This document shows, in pieces, positions 9,351-17,166 of a stretch of 64,000 bases of DNA. The stretch covers positions 1 to 64,000 of the forward strand of contig CANPYY010000009.1 in NCBI GenBank assembly GCA_947588675.1, written 5' to 3'. Position 1 is the first letter of the stretch. Each line of letters starts with the position of its first letter. The stretch comes from an uncultured Lachnospiraceae bacterium. Its GTDB lineage: Bacteria > Bacillota > Clostridia > Lachnospirales > Lachnospiraceae. The notes beneath the pieces were generated by a model. That model saw nothing but the letters and a program-made list of their open reading frames with translations. It did not search any database and was not told the origin of the DNA. Position numbers and translations under genes: made by a program.

Positions 9351-9998
9351 ATGGATAATAATGAAAAAGAACCGATAGAAGATATTGGTAAGGAAGATGA
9401 AAAAGAATTTATTGAAGACAATACAGATATTGAGGAAAATGACGTTCAGGAAACCAAAAAGATATCTCCGGGCAGATTTATCTGTGAAGCGGTACTGTAT
9501 ATTGCGTTACTTATCATATGCGTATCTGTAGTTCCGAAATATGTTATACAGCGTACCAAAGTGGACGGAACATCCATGGAGGCAACGCTTAACGATAAAG
9601 ACAACCTGCTTGTAGAAAAAGTATCATATCATTTTCATAATCCTGACAGGTTCGATATAATAGTTTTTTACCCTTACGGTAAAGAAGAAGACCCTGAAGA
9701 TTATTATGTAAAAAGAGTTATAGGACTTCCGGGGGAAACCGTTCAGATTATCGGAGCGGATATATATATAAACGGCACTAAACTTGAAGAACATTATGGA
9801 AAAGACCCGATTACCGAAGCAGGCGAAGCAGAAGAACCGATACAGCTTGCCGACGATGAATTTTTTGTGCTGGGAGATAACAGGGAAGTAAGCAGCGACA
9901 GCAGAGATTTCGGCCCTGTAAAAAAATCCGATATCTCAGGACGCGTAGTAATGAGAATATATCCTTTTAATAAATTCGGACTTCTTACAAATAAATAA
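9351..9998 (+). CDS. lepB: Signal peptidase I, second of a tandem pair
   Basis: 215 residues with the same catalytic layout as its neighbour: TSMEATL (catalytic Ser), YVKRVIGLPGE (catalytic Lys) and GDNREVSSDSR. It differs by a very acidic cytoplasmic N-terminal tail of about 40 residues rich in Glu and Asp before the membrane anchor at about 46-68. A duplication is the simplest origin; different substrate preference or expression is possible but not shown by the sequence. GGGAGG lies before the ATG. Confidence 0.95.
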   Translation: MDNNEKEPIEDIGKEDEKEFIEDNTDIEENDVQETKKISPGRFICEAVLYIALLIICVSVVPKYVIQRTKVDGTSMEATLNDKDNLLVEKVSYHFHNPDRFDIIVFYPYGKEEDPEDYYVKRVIGLPGETVQIIGADIYINGTKLEEHYGKDPITEAGEAEEPIQLADDEFFVLGDNREVSSDSRDFGPVKKSDISGRVVMRIYPFNKFGLLTNK

Positions 9999-10008
9999 TA
10001 AAAACCTG

Positions 10009-10037
10009 TTGACAAACATTTGTTCGTATGTTACCAT
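10009..10037 (+). promoter_or_regulatory. Candidate sigma-A promoter of the LysM (YneA-like) gene
   Basis: TTGACA (10009-10014), 17-base spacer, TACCAT (10032-10037). A perfect -35 with a weaker -10. A LexA-like box fills the spacer, which is where a repressor would block polymerase. Confidence 0.7.
10013..10026 (+). promoter_or_regulatory. LexA (DinR)-like operator 1
   Basis: CAAACATTTGTTCG, whose complement reads CGAAC-AAAT-GTTTG, close to the Gram-positive LexA consensus CGAAC-N4-GTTCG. It lies between the -35 and -10 of the promoter. Confidence 0.7.
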
Positions 10038-10055
10038 AAACAAAACAAACGTTCG

Positions 10056-10069
10056 CAAACGCTTGTTCG
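10056..10069 (+). promoter_or_regulatory. LexA (DinR)-like operator 2
   Basis: CAAACGCTTGTTCG, complement CGAAC-AAGC-GTTTG, a second match to CGAAC-N4-GTTCG, placed between the expected transcription start and the ribosome site of the LysM gene. A partial third half-site (ACGTTCG) lies just before it. Confidence 0.65.
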
Positions 10070-10085
10070 CATTGGAGGTAATAAT

Positions 10086-10397
10086 ATGAACAGACTATAC
10101 GGAAACACTATTAAAACGACGGTAAAATTCTTTGTAATTGCATTATTTATTATAGCATTATTCCAGATTACTAAAAATGTAAAGTCGGCGACTGCTGAAA
10201 CCACATGCAATAAGTTTATATGTACTTCAGTCAAGATAGGGGAGCAGGACAGCCTCTGGAGTATTGCTGAAAAATATTACACTTCTGATTATAAAGATAT
10301 AGATACGTACATTGAAGAAATTAAACATACCAACAACCTTAAAGGAGATACAATACACACCGGTAATTATCTGGTTGTTCCGCATTATTCAAAATAA
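10086..10397 (+). CDS. LysM-domain membrane protein, YneA-like SOS cell-division suppressor candidate
   Basis: 103 residues: short cytoplasmic start, one membrane segment (about 14-31), then a LysM domain (about 45-99, with DSLWSIAEKYY and a late GNYLVVP). Size and layout match Bacillus YneA, which halts division during the SOS response. The ATG at 10086 is chosen because GGAGGTAATA precedes it. LexA-like boxes over the promoter support SOS control. In bacilli yneA is beside lexA; here lexA is about 30 kb away. The functional call is by architecture and promoter, since LysM proteins are otherwise diverse. Confidence 0.75.
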   Translation: MNRLYGNTIKTTVKFFVIALFIIALFQITKNVKSATAETTCNKFICTSVKIGEQDSLWSIAEKYYTSDYKDIDTYIEEIKHTNNLKGDTIHTGNYLVVPHYSK

Positions 10398-10555
10398 AAC
10401 TGAAACAGTACGACGGATTTTAAGATATAACAAATATTCGACATTATGTAATATTTTTTCAAATAAGATGACACATTTTTAACAATTAATATGTCTAACA
10501 TGTAGTTTGTTGTTTGAAGATGACATACTAAATAGTTATAAAGAGGGTGCTTGTT

Positions 10556-12772
10556 ATGAAAAAATATACATATAAAAACAATAAATCATTTAATCTTATA
10601 AATTATATCTGTGGATTTCTGACAGTTTTTTTACTTGTATTTCTGGCATCTTTTATTACATGTACGGGTACTGTACAGGCTAAGACACTAAAAATAAAGT
10701 ATAACGGAAAAACCGTTTCATATAAAGGAAAGCAGATAGTTTCCTATGTAGATAATAAAAAAGCAAAGACTGACGGTACAAAGGGAATTAAACTTAATAA
10801 GACAGTATTAGTTTCATATAAAGATGTATTTAAGAAAAAATGCGGTATAAAGACTACTTATAATAAATCTACGGGAAAACTCACATTTAAAGCTTACGGA
10901 AAAACAGTAAAGCTTAAAGTAGGAAGCAAAAAAGCTACTGTAAATGGCAAAAAGAAAACTCTTAAACAGGCGCCTGTAAAAGTAAGATATATAAAAAAGA
11001 AAAAAACAAAGGTGCTTGTTCCTGCCAAAATTCTTGCTAATGCGTTTGGATACACATATGTTTATTCATCTTCCAAACAGAAATTATCACTTGTAAGTCC
11101 ATATCTTATATACTATAACAAAGACTGGCATATATACAATAAGTATTTTGGCGGTCTGGTATACGACAATATTACCATGGATATGAGTTATATGCCCGCA
11201 ATGTCTATTAACGGAAACGTTATGATACCGGCAGAACAGGTACTTAAAGATATAATGGGACTGGATTATCAGTATGATGCCACCTCAGGTGTTATTTCAG
11301 TAAAGGCGCTTGAGCACAGCCTTAAAATGAACTTAAATTCAGCCGCAGCGCAGCTTGATGATTCGCAGCAGGTAAATCTGAGTACGGCTCCCCTTATCGT
11401 AAAAAGAAAAGATACGGGAGCGGAGAGTATAATGATTCCGGCATGTGATGTTATTAATCTGCTCGGATATTATTACGACTGGAATTCGTCACTTAACATT
11501 GTAACAATACATACCAAAACTTATTTTTCATGGAAAGCATCTTTAGGTGAATATGATACTAGTGTATACAAAAACTCAGTTACCGGCGTAAATGCGACAT
11601 ATGACTTAAATAACAAGAGCATAGTAATTACAGCCAATATGGAGAAAGTTATTAACCAGGAGGATATTACGGTAACCGATAATATTTCACTCGACAGGAC
11701 TCTTGCATTTGAAATTCCTTACACCAAAAATCTTATCAATAATTCTGATTACACTATAAACGGAAAAACGATTTATTCCGTTAGTTTAAGTCAGAATGAA
11801 GCCCTTTCTGCTTCTGCAAAATTGGTTATAACCTTTAACAACCCAAGTGTAGATTACAAATACGAGATTAAAGATAATATGATTATTATAACAGTAGCAG
11901 AAGAAGTGAGTACCGACTATGCAATCAGATTAAACAGACCCGATACAGTACAGTTTGCGGATATTACTACACAGGATGATTATATGAATAATCGTTTTTA
12001 CATATATATCCCGGGAAATCATGTTGATTATTATGCCGCAAATAAAATATCGGTTAATTCCAAGACGGTTCAGAATACAGGAATTTCATATAATTCATCT
12101 ACAGACCTTACTGAAATTGTAGTTAATACCACAAAACTGCAGGGATATAAAATAGTAAGTCTTGGTACTGTAATAGGAATTATTGTAGATAATCCAAATA
12201 ATGTATATGAAAATATTGTTGTTCTTGACCCGGGACATGGCGGTAAAGATCCGGGAGCTCAGAGTAATGGGGTAAATGAAAGCGACCTTAACCTTACAAT
12301 ATTATATAACTGTGCAAAGGAATACTTTGATTCACCTGAGTCAAATATAAAAGCATACTGGACAAGAACTGATGATACATTTATTTCACTTGCAAACAGG
12401 GCTGCCTACGCCCAGACAATCGGCGCTGATATGTTCATAAGCCTTCACATGAATTCAAGCACATCATCATCAGCCAAAGGAACAGAGGTATATTATTCGG
12501 CAGCCAATAACAAGACATCTGACAGAGGCTTCTCCAGTTATAAACTGGCGTCCGCATGTATAAACAATCTGATTCCAAACCTTGGAACTACAAAGCGCGG
12601 GGTTAAAACTGCTAATTACTATGTAATTAAAAACAATACCGTTCCTGCGGTACTTATAGAACTTGGATTTATAACGAACGGAAGCGATTTTCAAATGCTC
12701 ACGAATGCAGAAAAACAACAGATTGCTGCAAAATCCATATTTGACGCTGCGGTAAGTATTTTCAGCAAATAA
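10556..12772 (+). CDS. Secreted N-acetylmuramoyl-L-alanine amidase with lysine-rich N-terminal region
   Basis: 738 residues. A signal peptide (hydrophobic stretch about 18-40, ending VQA-K) is followed by an unusually lysine- and threonine-rich segment (about 44-165), copper-amine-oxidase-N-like repeats (containing VLVPAKILANAFGY, VMIPAEQVLKDIMG, IMIPACDVINLLGY), and a C-terminal Amidase_3 domain (about 555-735). Zinc and catalytic residues are in LDPGHGGKDPGA, the NES of VNESDLN, ISLHMN and LIELGF. It cuts the stem peptide from glycan strands. The ATG at 10556 fits the GAGGG site better than the GTG at 10547. Convergent with the recombinase gene. Confidence 0.92.
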   Translation: MKKYTYKNNKSFNLINYICGFLTVFLLVFLASFITCTGTVQAKTLKIKYNGKTVSYKGKQIVSYVDNKKAKTDGTKGIKLNKTVLVSYKDVFKKKCGIKTTYNKSTGKLTFKAYGKTVKLKVGSKKATVNGKKKTLKQAPVKVRYIKKKKTKVLVPAKILANAFGYTYVYSSSKQKLSLVSPYLIYYNKDWHIYNKYFGGLVYDNITMDMSYMPAMSINGNVMIPAEQVLKDIMGLDYQYDATSGVISVKALEHSLKMNLNSAAAQLDDSQQVNLSTAPLIVKRKDTGAESIMIPACDVINLLGYYYDWNSSLNIVTIHTKTYFSWKASLGEYDTSVYKNSVTGVNATYDLNNKSIVITANMEKVINQEDITVTDNISLDRTLAFEIPYTKNLINNSDYTINGKTIYSVSLSQNEALSASAKLVITFNNPSVDYKYEIKDNMIIITVAEEVSTDYAIRLNRPDTVQFADITTQDDYMNNRFYIYIPGNHVDYYAANKISVNSKTVQNTGISYNSSTDLTEIVVNTTKLQGYKIVSLGTVIGIIVDNPNNVYENIVVLDPGHGGKDPGAQSNGVNESDLNLTILYNCAKEYFDSPESNIKAYWTRTDDTFISLANRAAYAQTIGADMFISLHMNSSTSSSAKGTEVYYSAANNKTSDRGFSSYKLASACINNLIPNLGTTKRGVKTANYYVIKNNTVPAVLIELGFITNGSDFQMLTNAEKQQIAAKSIFDAAVSIFSK

Positions 12773-12778
12773 TAAAAA

Positions 12779-13837
12779 TCATTCTTTTCTTAGAGAAACA
12801 GCTTTTGCAGCCATGCGTTTACGGTCCTCATCAAGTGCGGCATAATGTTTTCTTGTAGTATTGACATCATTATGCCCAAGGACCTCTGCAACAAGATAAA
12901 TATCGCCGGTTTCCCTGTACAGATTAGTTCCATAGGTACTTCTTAATTTATGAGGGGTTATATGCTTAAATGTAGTAATCTGGCTTGCATAATCCCCTAC
13001 AAGATTTTCTATCGCCTGAACACTCATGCGTTTCTTCTGAATAGATAAAAACAGGGCGTCTTCATGACCTGAAACCGCAATTATTTCATTTCTCACATCC
13101 AGATAATTACGCAGCGCTTCCTCAACCTCTGTACCAAAGTACACATAATCCTCTTTATCGCCTTTCCTTATTACCTTTATACGGTTATTATTAAAATCAA
13201 TATCATTTATATCAAGGCCGACGCATTCGCTCACACGTATTCCGGTGCCTAAAAGCAGTGTAAATATAGCGAGATTACGTACTTTATTCTTTTCATAGTA
13301 TACTTTTTTCATTCCTTTAAGATTGTCGCCGCCATGTTCAACAAGGTCTAACAATCGCGCAACCTCGTCATAATCAAGCCTTATAATTTCTTTTTCACGA
13401 AGTTTAGGCATGTCAACTAAAAGGGTAGGATTGGAAGATATCATTTCCTTTTTATAAAAATATGCATAGAAACTTCTTAGTGCAGATAACTTACGATGAA
13501 GCCCTCTATTATCATTTTTATTGATATTTCCATTCTCGTCTTTATATATTTTTAAATATTCCAGATATTCTTCAATATCTACAGGCTGTACTTTTTCGAG
13601 ATCAGATAAAGAAAAATCTTTTGTCTGATAATTTTTATATACGGGATTACATGTAATTAGAAATTTAAAAAACAATCGTATATCATATACGTATGATATG
13701 CGTGTCTTTGTTGTAGTTGTTGTTTCCATAGCCCTGAAATACGCATAAGAAAAATCAGGCATTGTTTTAAGAACTTCCCTGAGTTTAAGTGTGTTATTAG
13801 CCGCCTGTTGTTCATGGTAAGAAAGACCTCGTGCCAT
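12779..13837 (-). CDS. Tyrosine recombinase/integrase, XerC/XerD-like
   Basis: 352 residues with an N-terminal SAM-like domain (about 35-145) and a C-terminal catalytic domain. Active-site residues are all present: Arg in GTGIRVSE, Lys in RKGDKED, His/Arg in HKLRSTYG, His in LGHND and the nucleophile Tyr in RKHYA. A GAGGTGATT site precedes the ATG, and a good promoter lies at 13861-13889. There are no phage genes, att repeats or cargo beside it, so it is either a resident chromosome-dimer or phase-variation recombinase rather than a mobile-element integrase. It is longer than typical XerC by about 50 residues. Confidence 0.88.
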   Translation of the reverse strand: MARGLSYHEQQAANNTLKLREVLKTMPDFSYAYFRAMETTTTTKTRISYVYDIRLFFKFLITCNPVYKNYQTKDFSLSDLEKVQPVDIEEYLEYLKIYKDENGNINKNDNRGLHRKLSALRSFYAYFYKKEMISSNPTLLVDMPKLREKEIIRLDYDEVARLLDLVEHGGDNLKGMKKVYYEKNKVRNLAIFTLLLGTGIRVSECVGLDINDIDFNNNRIKVIRKGDKEDYVYFGTEVEEALRNYLDVRNEIIAVSGHEDALFLSIQKKRMSVQAIENLVGDYASQITTFKHITPHKLRSTYGTNLYRETGDIYLVAEVLGHNDVNTTRKHYAALDEDRKRMAAKAVSLRKE

Positions 13838-13860
13838 AAATAATCACCTCATTTAATTGA

Positions 13861-13889
13861 ATTATAGCATATTTCCATATTTATGTAAA
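13861..13889 (-). promoter_or_regulatory. Candidate sigma-A promoter of the recombinase gene
   Basis: Minus strand TTTACA (13889-13884), 17-base spacer, TATAAT (13866-13861), about 24 bases before the recombinase start codon. Confidence 0.7.
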
Positions 13890-13958
13890 GCTCTTTTTGA
13901 AAAACTGGAGTTTGTCCAAGAGAGTTCTATGTGGTAAATATAAATAAATATAATTAAA

Positions 13959-13997
13959 AAACACTATCCGACCTTTATAATTTTCCGAATAGTGTTT
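13959..13997 (-). terminator. Rho-independent terminator after the blaI-like gene
   Basis: AAACACTATCCG (13959-13970) pairs with CGAATAGTGTTT (13986-13997) with one internal mismatch. Reading the minus strand, the stem is followed by a T run (complement of the A run at 13956-13961). Confidence 0.75.
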
Positions 13998-14046
13998 GAA
14001 ATATTTTATTTGCAGTCTGTATATACAATATGCAGTTATCACTCTT

Positions 14047-14430
14047 TCATGTACGGCTTTGCTCGTCTATTATCCTTTTAAGCTCAAAAATTTCTGCCGA
14101 TGACAGACGTTCGTTTCTAAGATAATCGGTAAAAAATGAACTAAGCGACGAATTAAACAATTTACTGAACAATGCTTCAGTTTCAATTTTCTGTACAGTA
14201 CGTTTGGAAATAATTGCTCTGCAGATAAAACCCGGTTCACTGCGCTCTATAGCGCCTTTGTCAATGAGTCTTTTAATTACTGTGTATGTAGTGTTTTTTT
14301 CCCAGCCTATGTACTCTTTAATTATTTTGGAAATATCTTTTGCGGCCAACTCTTTATTTGACCACAATAATTCCATTACGTTAAGTTCACCTTCATGCAG
14401 CCTGATTTTTTTATCTTGAGCATTTTCCAT
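14047..14430 (-). CDS. BlaI/MecI/CopY family transcriptional repressor, orphan
   Basis: 127 residues with the winged-helix pattern of the family: LHEGELNVMELLWSNKELAAKDISKII, then WEKNTTYTVIKRLIDKGAIER, then a C-terminal dimerisation helix region. Relatives repress beta-lactamase or copper genes and are released by a BlaR1 sensor protease. No BlaR1, beta-lactamase or copper transporter is nearby, so its targets and signal are unknown; TACA/TGTA-type inverted repeats in its own upstream region suggest autoregulation. Confidence 0.88.
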   Translation of the reverse strand: MENAQDKKIRLHEGELNVMELLWSNKELAAKDISKIIKEYIGWEKNTTYTVIKRLIDKGAIERSEPGFICRAIISKRTVQKIETEALFSKLFNSSLSSFFTDYLRNERLSSAEIFELKRIIDEQSRT

Positions 14431-14481
14431 TATTTTCTGATGCCTCCAATATATATTATTACAAATCGAATGTACATTTTA

Positions 14482-14522
14482 TACAGTTGTAGTATAATGG
14501 AAATACATTTCTATAACTGTAT
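14482..14522 (-). promoter_or_regulatory. Candidate BlaI-type operators
   Basis: Two inverted repeats built from TACA/TGTA half-sites, the core of BlaI/MecI operators: TACAGTTGTA (14482-14491) and ATACA...TGTAT (14503-14522). They lie just downstream of the predicted start of the blaI-like transcript. Confidence 0.45.
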
Positions 14523-14541
14523 TATATTACCAAGCAAATTA

Positions 14542-14570
14542 ATTCTACTTAATTAGAAACTAATTGTCAA
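14542..14570 (-). promoter_or_regulatory. Candidate promoter of the blaI-like gene
   Basis: Minus strand TTGACA (14570-14565), 17-base spacer, TAGAAT (14547-14542). This gives a leader of about 105 bases before the start codon, containing the TACA/TGTA repeats. Confidence 0.6.
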
Positions 14571-14589
14571 GAGATATTTTATACAAATT

Positions 14590-15528
14590 TCAAATTTGTT
14601 TATTGTCTAATATTCTCAAAATATTCTTAAAATATTCCGGAACTTCCGAATCAAACTCAATATATTTCCCGGTTGAAGGATGGATTATTCCTATGCTTTT
14701 TGCATGAAGAACCTGTCCTTCGGTTTTAAAGGGCTGTTTACTGTAACCATATATTGTATCCCCAAGAATCGGATGCCCAATATATGACATATGAACGCGT
14801 ATCTGATGCGTTCTTCCTGTTTCAAGGCTGCATTCAATATATGTATATCCTTTATATCTTTTTAATACTTTATAATGGGTAACTGCGCGTTTTCCGGTCT
14901 TATCATTTACTACGGCCATTTTTTTTCTATCATTAGGATTTCTTCCTATATTTTTATCTACTGTCCCGTAATCTTCTTTTATAACCCCGCACACAATGGC
15001 GTGATATTTGCGGTTAATACTGTGTTTTGAAAGTTGTTCCGCAATATTTCGGTGTGAAAAATCATTTTTACATACAATAAGAAGTCCGGTAGTATCTTTA
15101 TCAATCCGATGTACTATTCCCGGACGCATAACTCCATTTATTCCGGAAAGATTATCTCCGAAATGATATATCAAAGAATTGACAAGAGTTCCGGTATAAT
15201 GTCCCGGCGCGGGATGAACTACCATATTCTTAGGTTTATTTATTACTATAATATCATCATCATCGTATACAATTTCAATTGGAATATTTTCAGGAATAAT
15301 ATCCGGAACGGATGGTTTGGGAAAAGTAACGCTTACTATATCATTACAGATAAGTTTACAATTTGGTTTTATATTTTTCCCATTTAATAAAACGCATCCG
15401 TCTTTTATAAGTTTTTGTATATAGGTACGGGAAAGTTCAGGGAAAGTTTCCGAAAGATATTTATCTATTCTTTTATCCGAGTATTCTTCTGTTATACTTA
15501 TATTATAGACTGTATCAAATTCTAACAA
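14590..15528 (-). CDS. rluD: 23S rRNA pseudouridine synthase, RluD family
   Basis: 312 residues: N-terminal S4 RNA-binding domain (about 15-62, RIDKYLSETFPELSRTYIQKLI) and a pseudouridine synthase domain with the catalytic aspartate in HRIDKDTTGLL, plus the LETGRTHQIRVHM motif. RluA/RluD-type enzymes modify uridines in 23S rRNA helix 69. It starts two bases after the lspA stop, as the lspA-rluD pair does in many Firmicutes. Confidence 0.93.
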   Translation of the reverse strand: MLEFDTVYNISITEEYSDKRIDKYLSETFPELSRTYIQKLIKDGCVLLNGKNIKPNCKLICNDIVSVTFPKPSVPDIIPENIPIEIVYDDDDIIVINKPKNMVVHPAPGHYTGTLVNSLIYHFGDNLSGINGVMRPGIVHRIDKDTTGLLIVCKNDFSHRNIAEQLSKHSINRKYHAIVCGVIKEDYGTVDKNIGRNPNDRKKMAVVNDKTGKRAVTHYKVLKRYKGYTYIECSLETGRTHQIRVHMSYIGHPILGDTIYGYSKQPFKTEGQVLHAKSIGIIHPSTGKYIEFDSEVPEYFKNILRILDNKQI

Positions 15529-15530
15529 TA

Positions 15531-16043
15531 TTACTCTCCTCTCACAGCTTCCCTTAACTGTTCTTCGTTATATACGAAAATCAGCATTATAAACAATGCA
15601 ATGGCTGATAACGTCACATATATATCCGCACAATTAAATCTCGGAAAACTGTAGGAGCCAAAATCAAATGCAATAAAATCTACAACCACTCCGGTTTTTA
15701 TTCTGTCAATAAGATTACCGCATGCGCCTGAAAATAACACAATACCTATTATCCTTAATGGCAAATAAGTTCTTTTTTCCGGCAGGCGCAAATAAAATAT
15801 CTCAATAACAATACAGAATATTACGGTAAGTATGCAAAAAACTATTCTCCAGTTATTCAAAATGCCAAATGCAGCTCCGCTGTTATAAACAAGTTCCAGA
15901 TACATGAAATTATTTATGATATTAACATTTCCGTCAGAAAGCGTATGTACGGCAAGCGATTTTGTAATCTGGTCGATAAATATTAATACCGCGCAGCAAA
16001 TAATAAATATGACAACTTTTTTAACAATACCGTTCTTATTCAT
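15531..16043 (-). CDS. lspA: Lipoprotein signal peptidase (signal peptidase II)
   Basis: Cleaves the signal peptide of prolipoproteins after lipid attachment. 170 residues with four membrane segments; the aspartates of the active site are in NLIDR...VVDFI and FNCADIY, and the NSGAAFG motif is intact. ATG 16043 is preferred over 16055 because GGAGGAAGCG stands before it. The start overlaps the aroB end by eight bases. Substrates in this window include the DD-carboxypeptidase at 21.3 kb and the PPIase lipoprotein at 50.9 kb. Confidence 0.94.
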   Translation of the reverse strand: MNKNGIVKKVVIFIICCAVLIFIDQITKSLAVHTLSDGNVNIINNFMYLELVYNSGAAFGILNNWRIVFCILTVIFCIVIEIFYLRLPEKRTYLPLRIIGIVLFSGACGNLIDRIKTGVVVDFIAFDFGSYSFPRFNCADIYVTLSAIALFIMLIFVYNEEQLREAVRGE

Positions 16044-17151
16044 CGCTTCCTCCAATTACAATAAGTGAAGATATGGCGTCTGACATTTCAGAATCAGAAA
16101 CACTCATGTCAATAAATGCATTGCCAATATGAGCAGCCAGAACAAATTTTATTTTATTATTATCGGCCTTTTTATCATTTTTAGTAATACTTATAATATC
16201 GGGAATATCAGAATATGTTATATCCGATAAAGAAACCGGCAAACCGTACGCCGCAAAAAGATTGCATACGGCTTCATACTCTTGTTGGGAAATAAGATTA
16301 CGCTTCATTGATATATATAGCGCGCAAATACTTCCGAGAGATACGCATTCGCCGTGCATAAGCTTAAAATCCGAATACTTTTCTATTGCATGTCCTATTG
16401 TATGTCCAAAATTAAGCAGCGCCCTTACCCCTTTTTCAGTAGGGTCTTCTTCTACTACGCTTTTCTTAATCTGGCAGCTTCGGTAAATAATTGATGTAAG
16501 CACATTATAATCTTTTTTCAATGCTGCATCTGCATGTTCAGAAAGATATAAAAAGTATTCTTTGTCCTTAATGATTGAATGTTTTATTATTTCTGCAAAT
16601 CCTGAAATAAAATCTCTGTCAGGCAATGTTTCCAGTACCGAAGTATTAATGCAGACATATGAAGGCATATGAAACGCGCCGACCATATTTTTATAGCCTT
16701 TAAAATCAACGCCGGTTTTACCGCCAATACTGCTGTCAACCATTGCAAGGAGCGAAGTGGGTATCTGAACAAATTTTATTCCGCGCAAATATGTAGCCGC
16801 AAGAAAACCTGTCATATCTCCTACGACTCCGCCTCCGAGCGCAAATACAACATCGTTTCTGTCAAAATGGTGCGATATAAGAAATGAGTACATATTTTCA
16901 ATTACAGCAAGATTTTTATGCTCCTCTCCCGCTTCAAAAGAAAAAGAATATACTCTGTCACAGTTTTTCTCTAATACGGAAAGCACGTCACTGAGATGAT
17001 ATTTTTCAACATTGGAATCTGTAATAACGCAAATTCTTCTGTCTGATATATTAAGGTCATAAATAACCTTTGACAGCATATTAAAGGTACTGTCAAAGAT
17101 TATATCATATATCGGTTTATTATCTCTTTTTATTGTAATCGATTCAAACAA
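16036..17151 (-). CDS. aroB: 3-dehydroquinate synthase
   Basis: Second step of the shikimate pathway, closing DAHP to 3-dehydroquinate with NAD and a divalent metal. 371 residues; NAD-binding GGGVVGDMTGFLAATYLRG, the DSSIGGKTGVD loop, and the metal histidines in NFGHTIGHAIE and LMHGECVSLG are present. TTG start at 17151 has only a weak GGGGT upstream. It sits between divIVA and lspA with no other aro gene in view. Confidence 0.94.
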   Translation of the reverse strand: MFESITIKRDNKPIYDIIFDSTFNMLSKVIYDLNISDRRICVITDSNVEKYHLSDVLSVLEKNCDRVYSFSFEAGEEHKNLAVIENMYSFLISHHFDRNDVVFALGGGVVGDMTGFLAATYLRGIKFVQIPTSLLAMVDSSIGGKTGVDFKGYKNMVGAFHMPSYVCINTSVLETLPDRDFISGFAEIIKHSIIKDKEYFLYLSEHADAALKKDYNVLTSIIYRSCQIKKSVVEEDPTEKGVRALLNFGHTIGHAIEKYSDFKLMHGECVSLGSICALYISMKRNLISQQEYEAVCNLFAAYGLPVSLSDITYSDIPDIISITKNDKKADNNKIKFVLAAHIGNAFIDMSVSDSEMSDAISSLIVIGGSDE

Positions 17152-17166
17152 TACTTTTTACCCCGT

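Noticed and set aside
12779-13837. Phage or integrative-element integrase
   Set aside because: Flanking genes are chromosomal housekeeping genes; no att repeats, phage or conjugation genes were seen.
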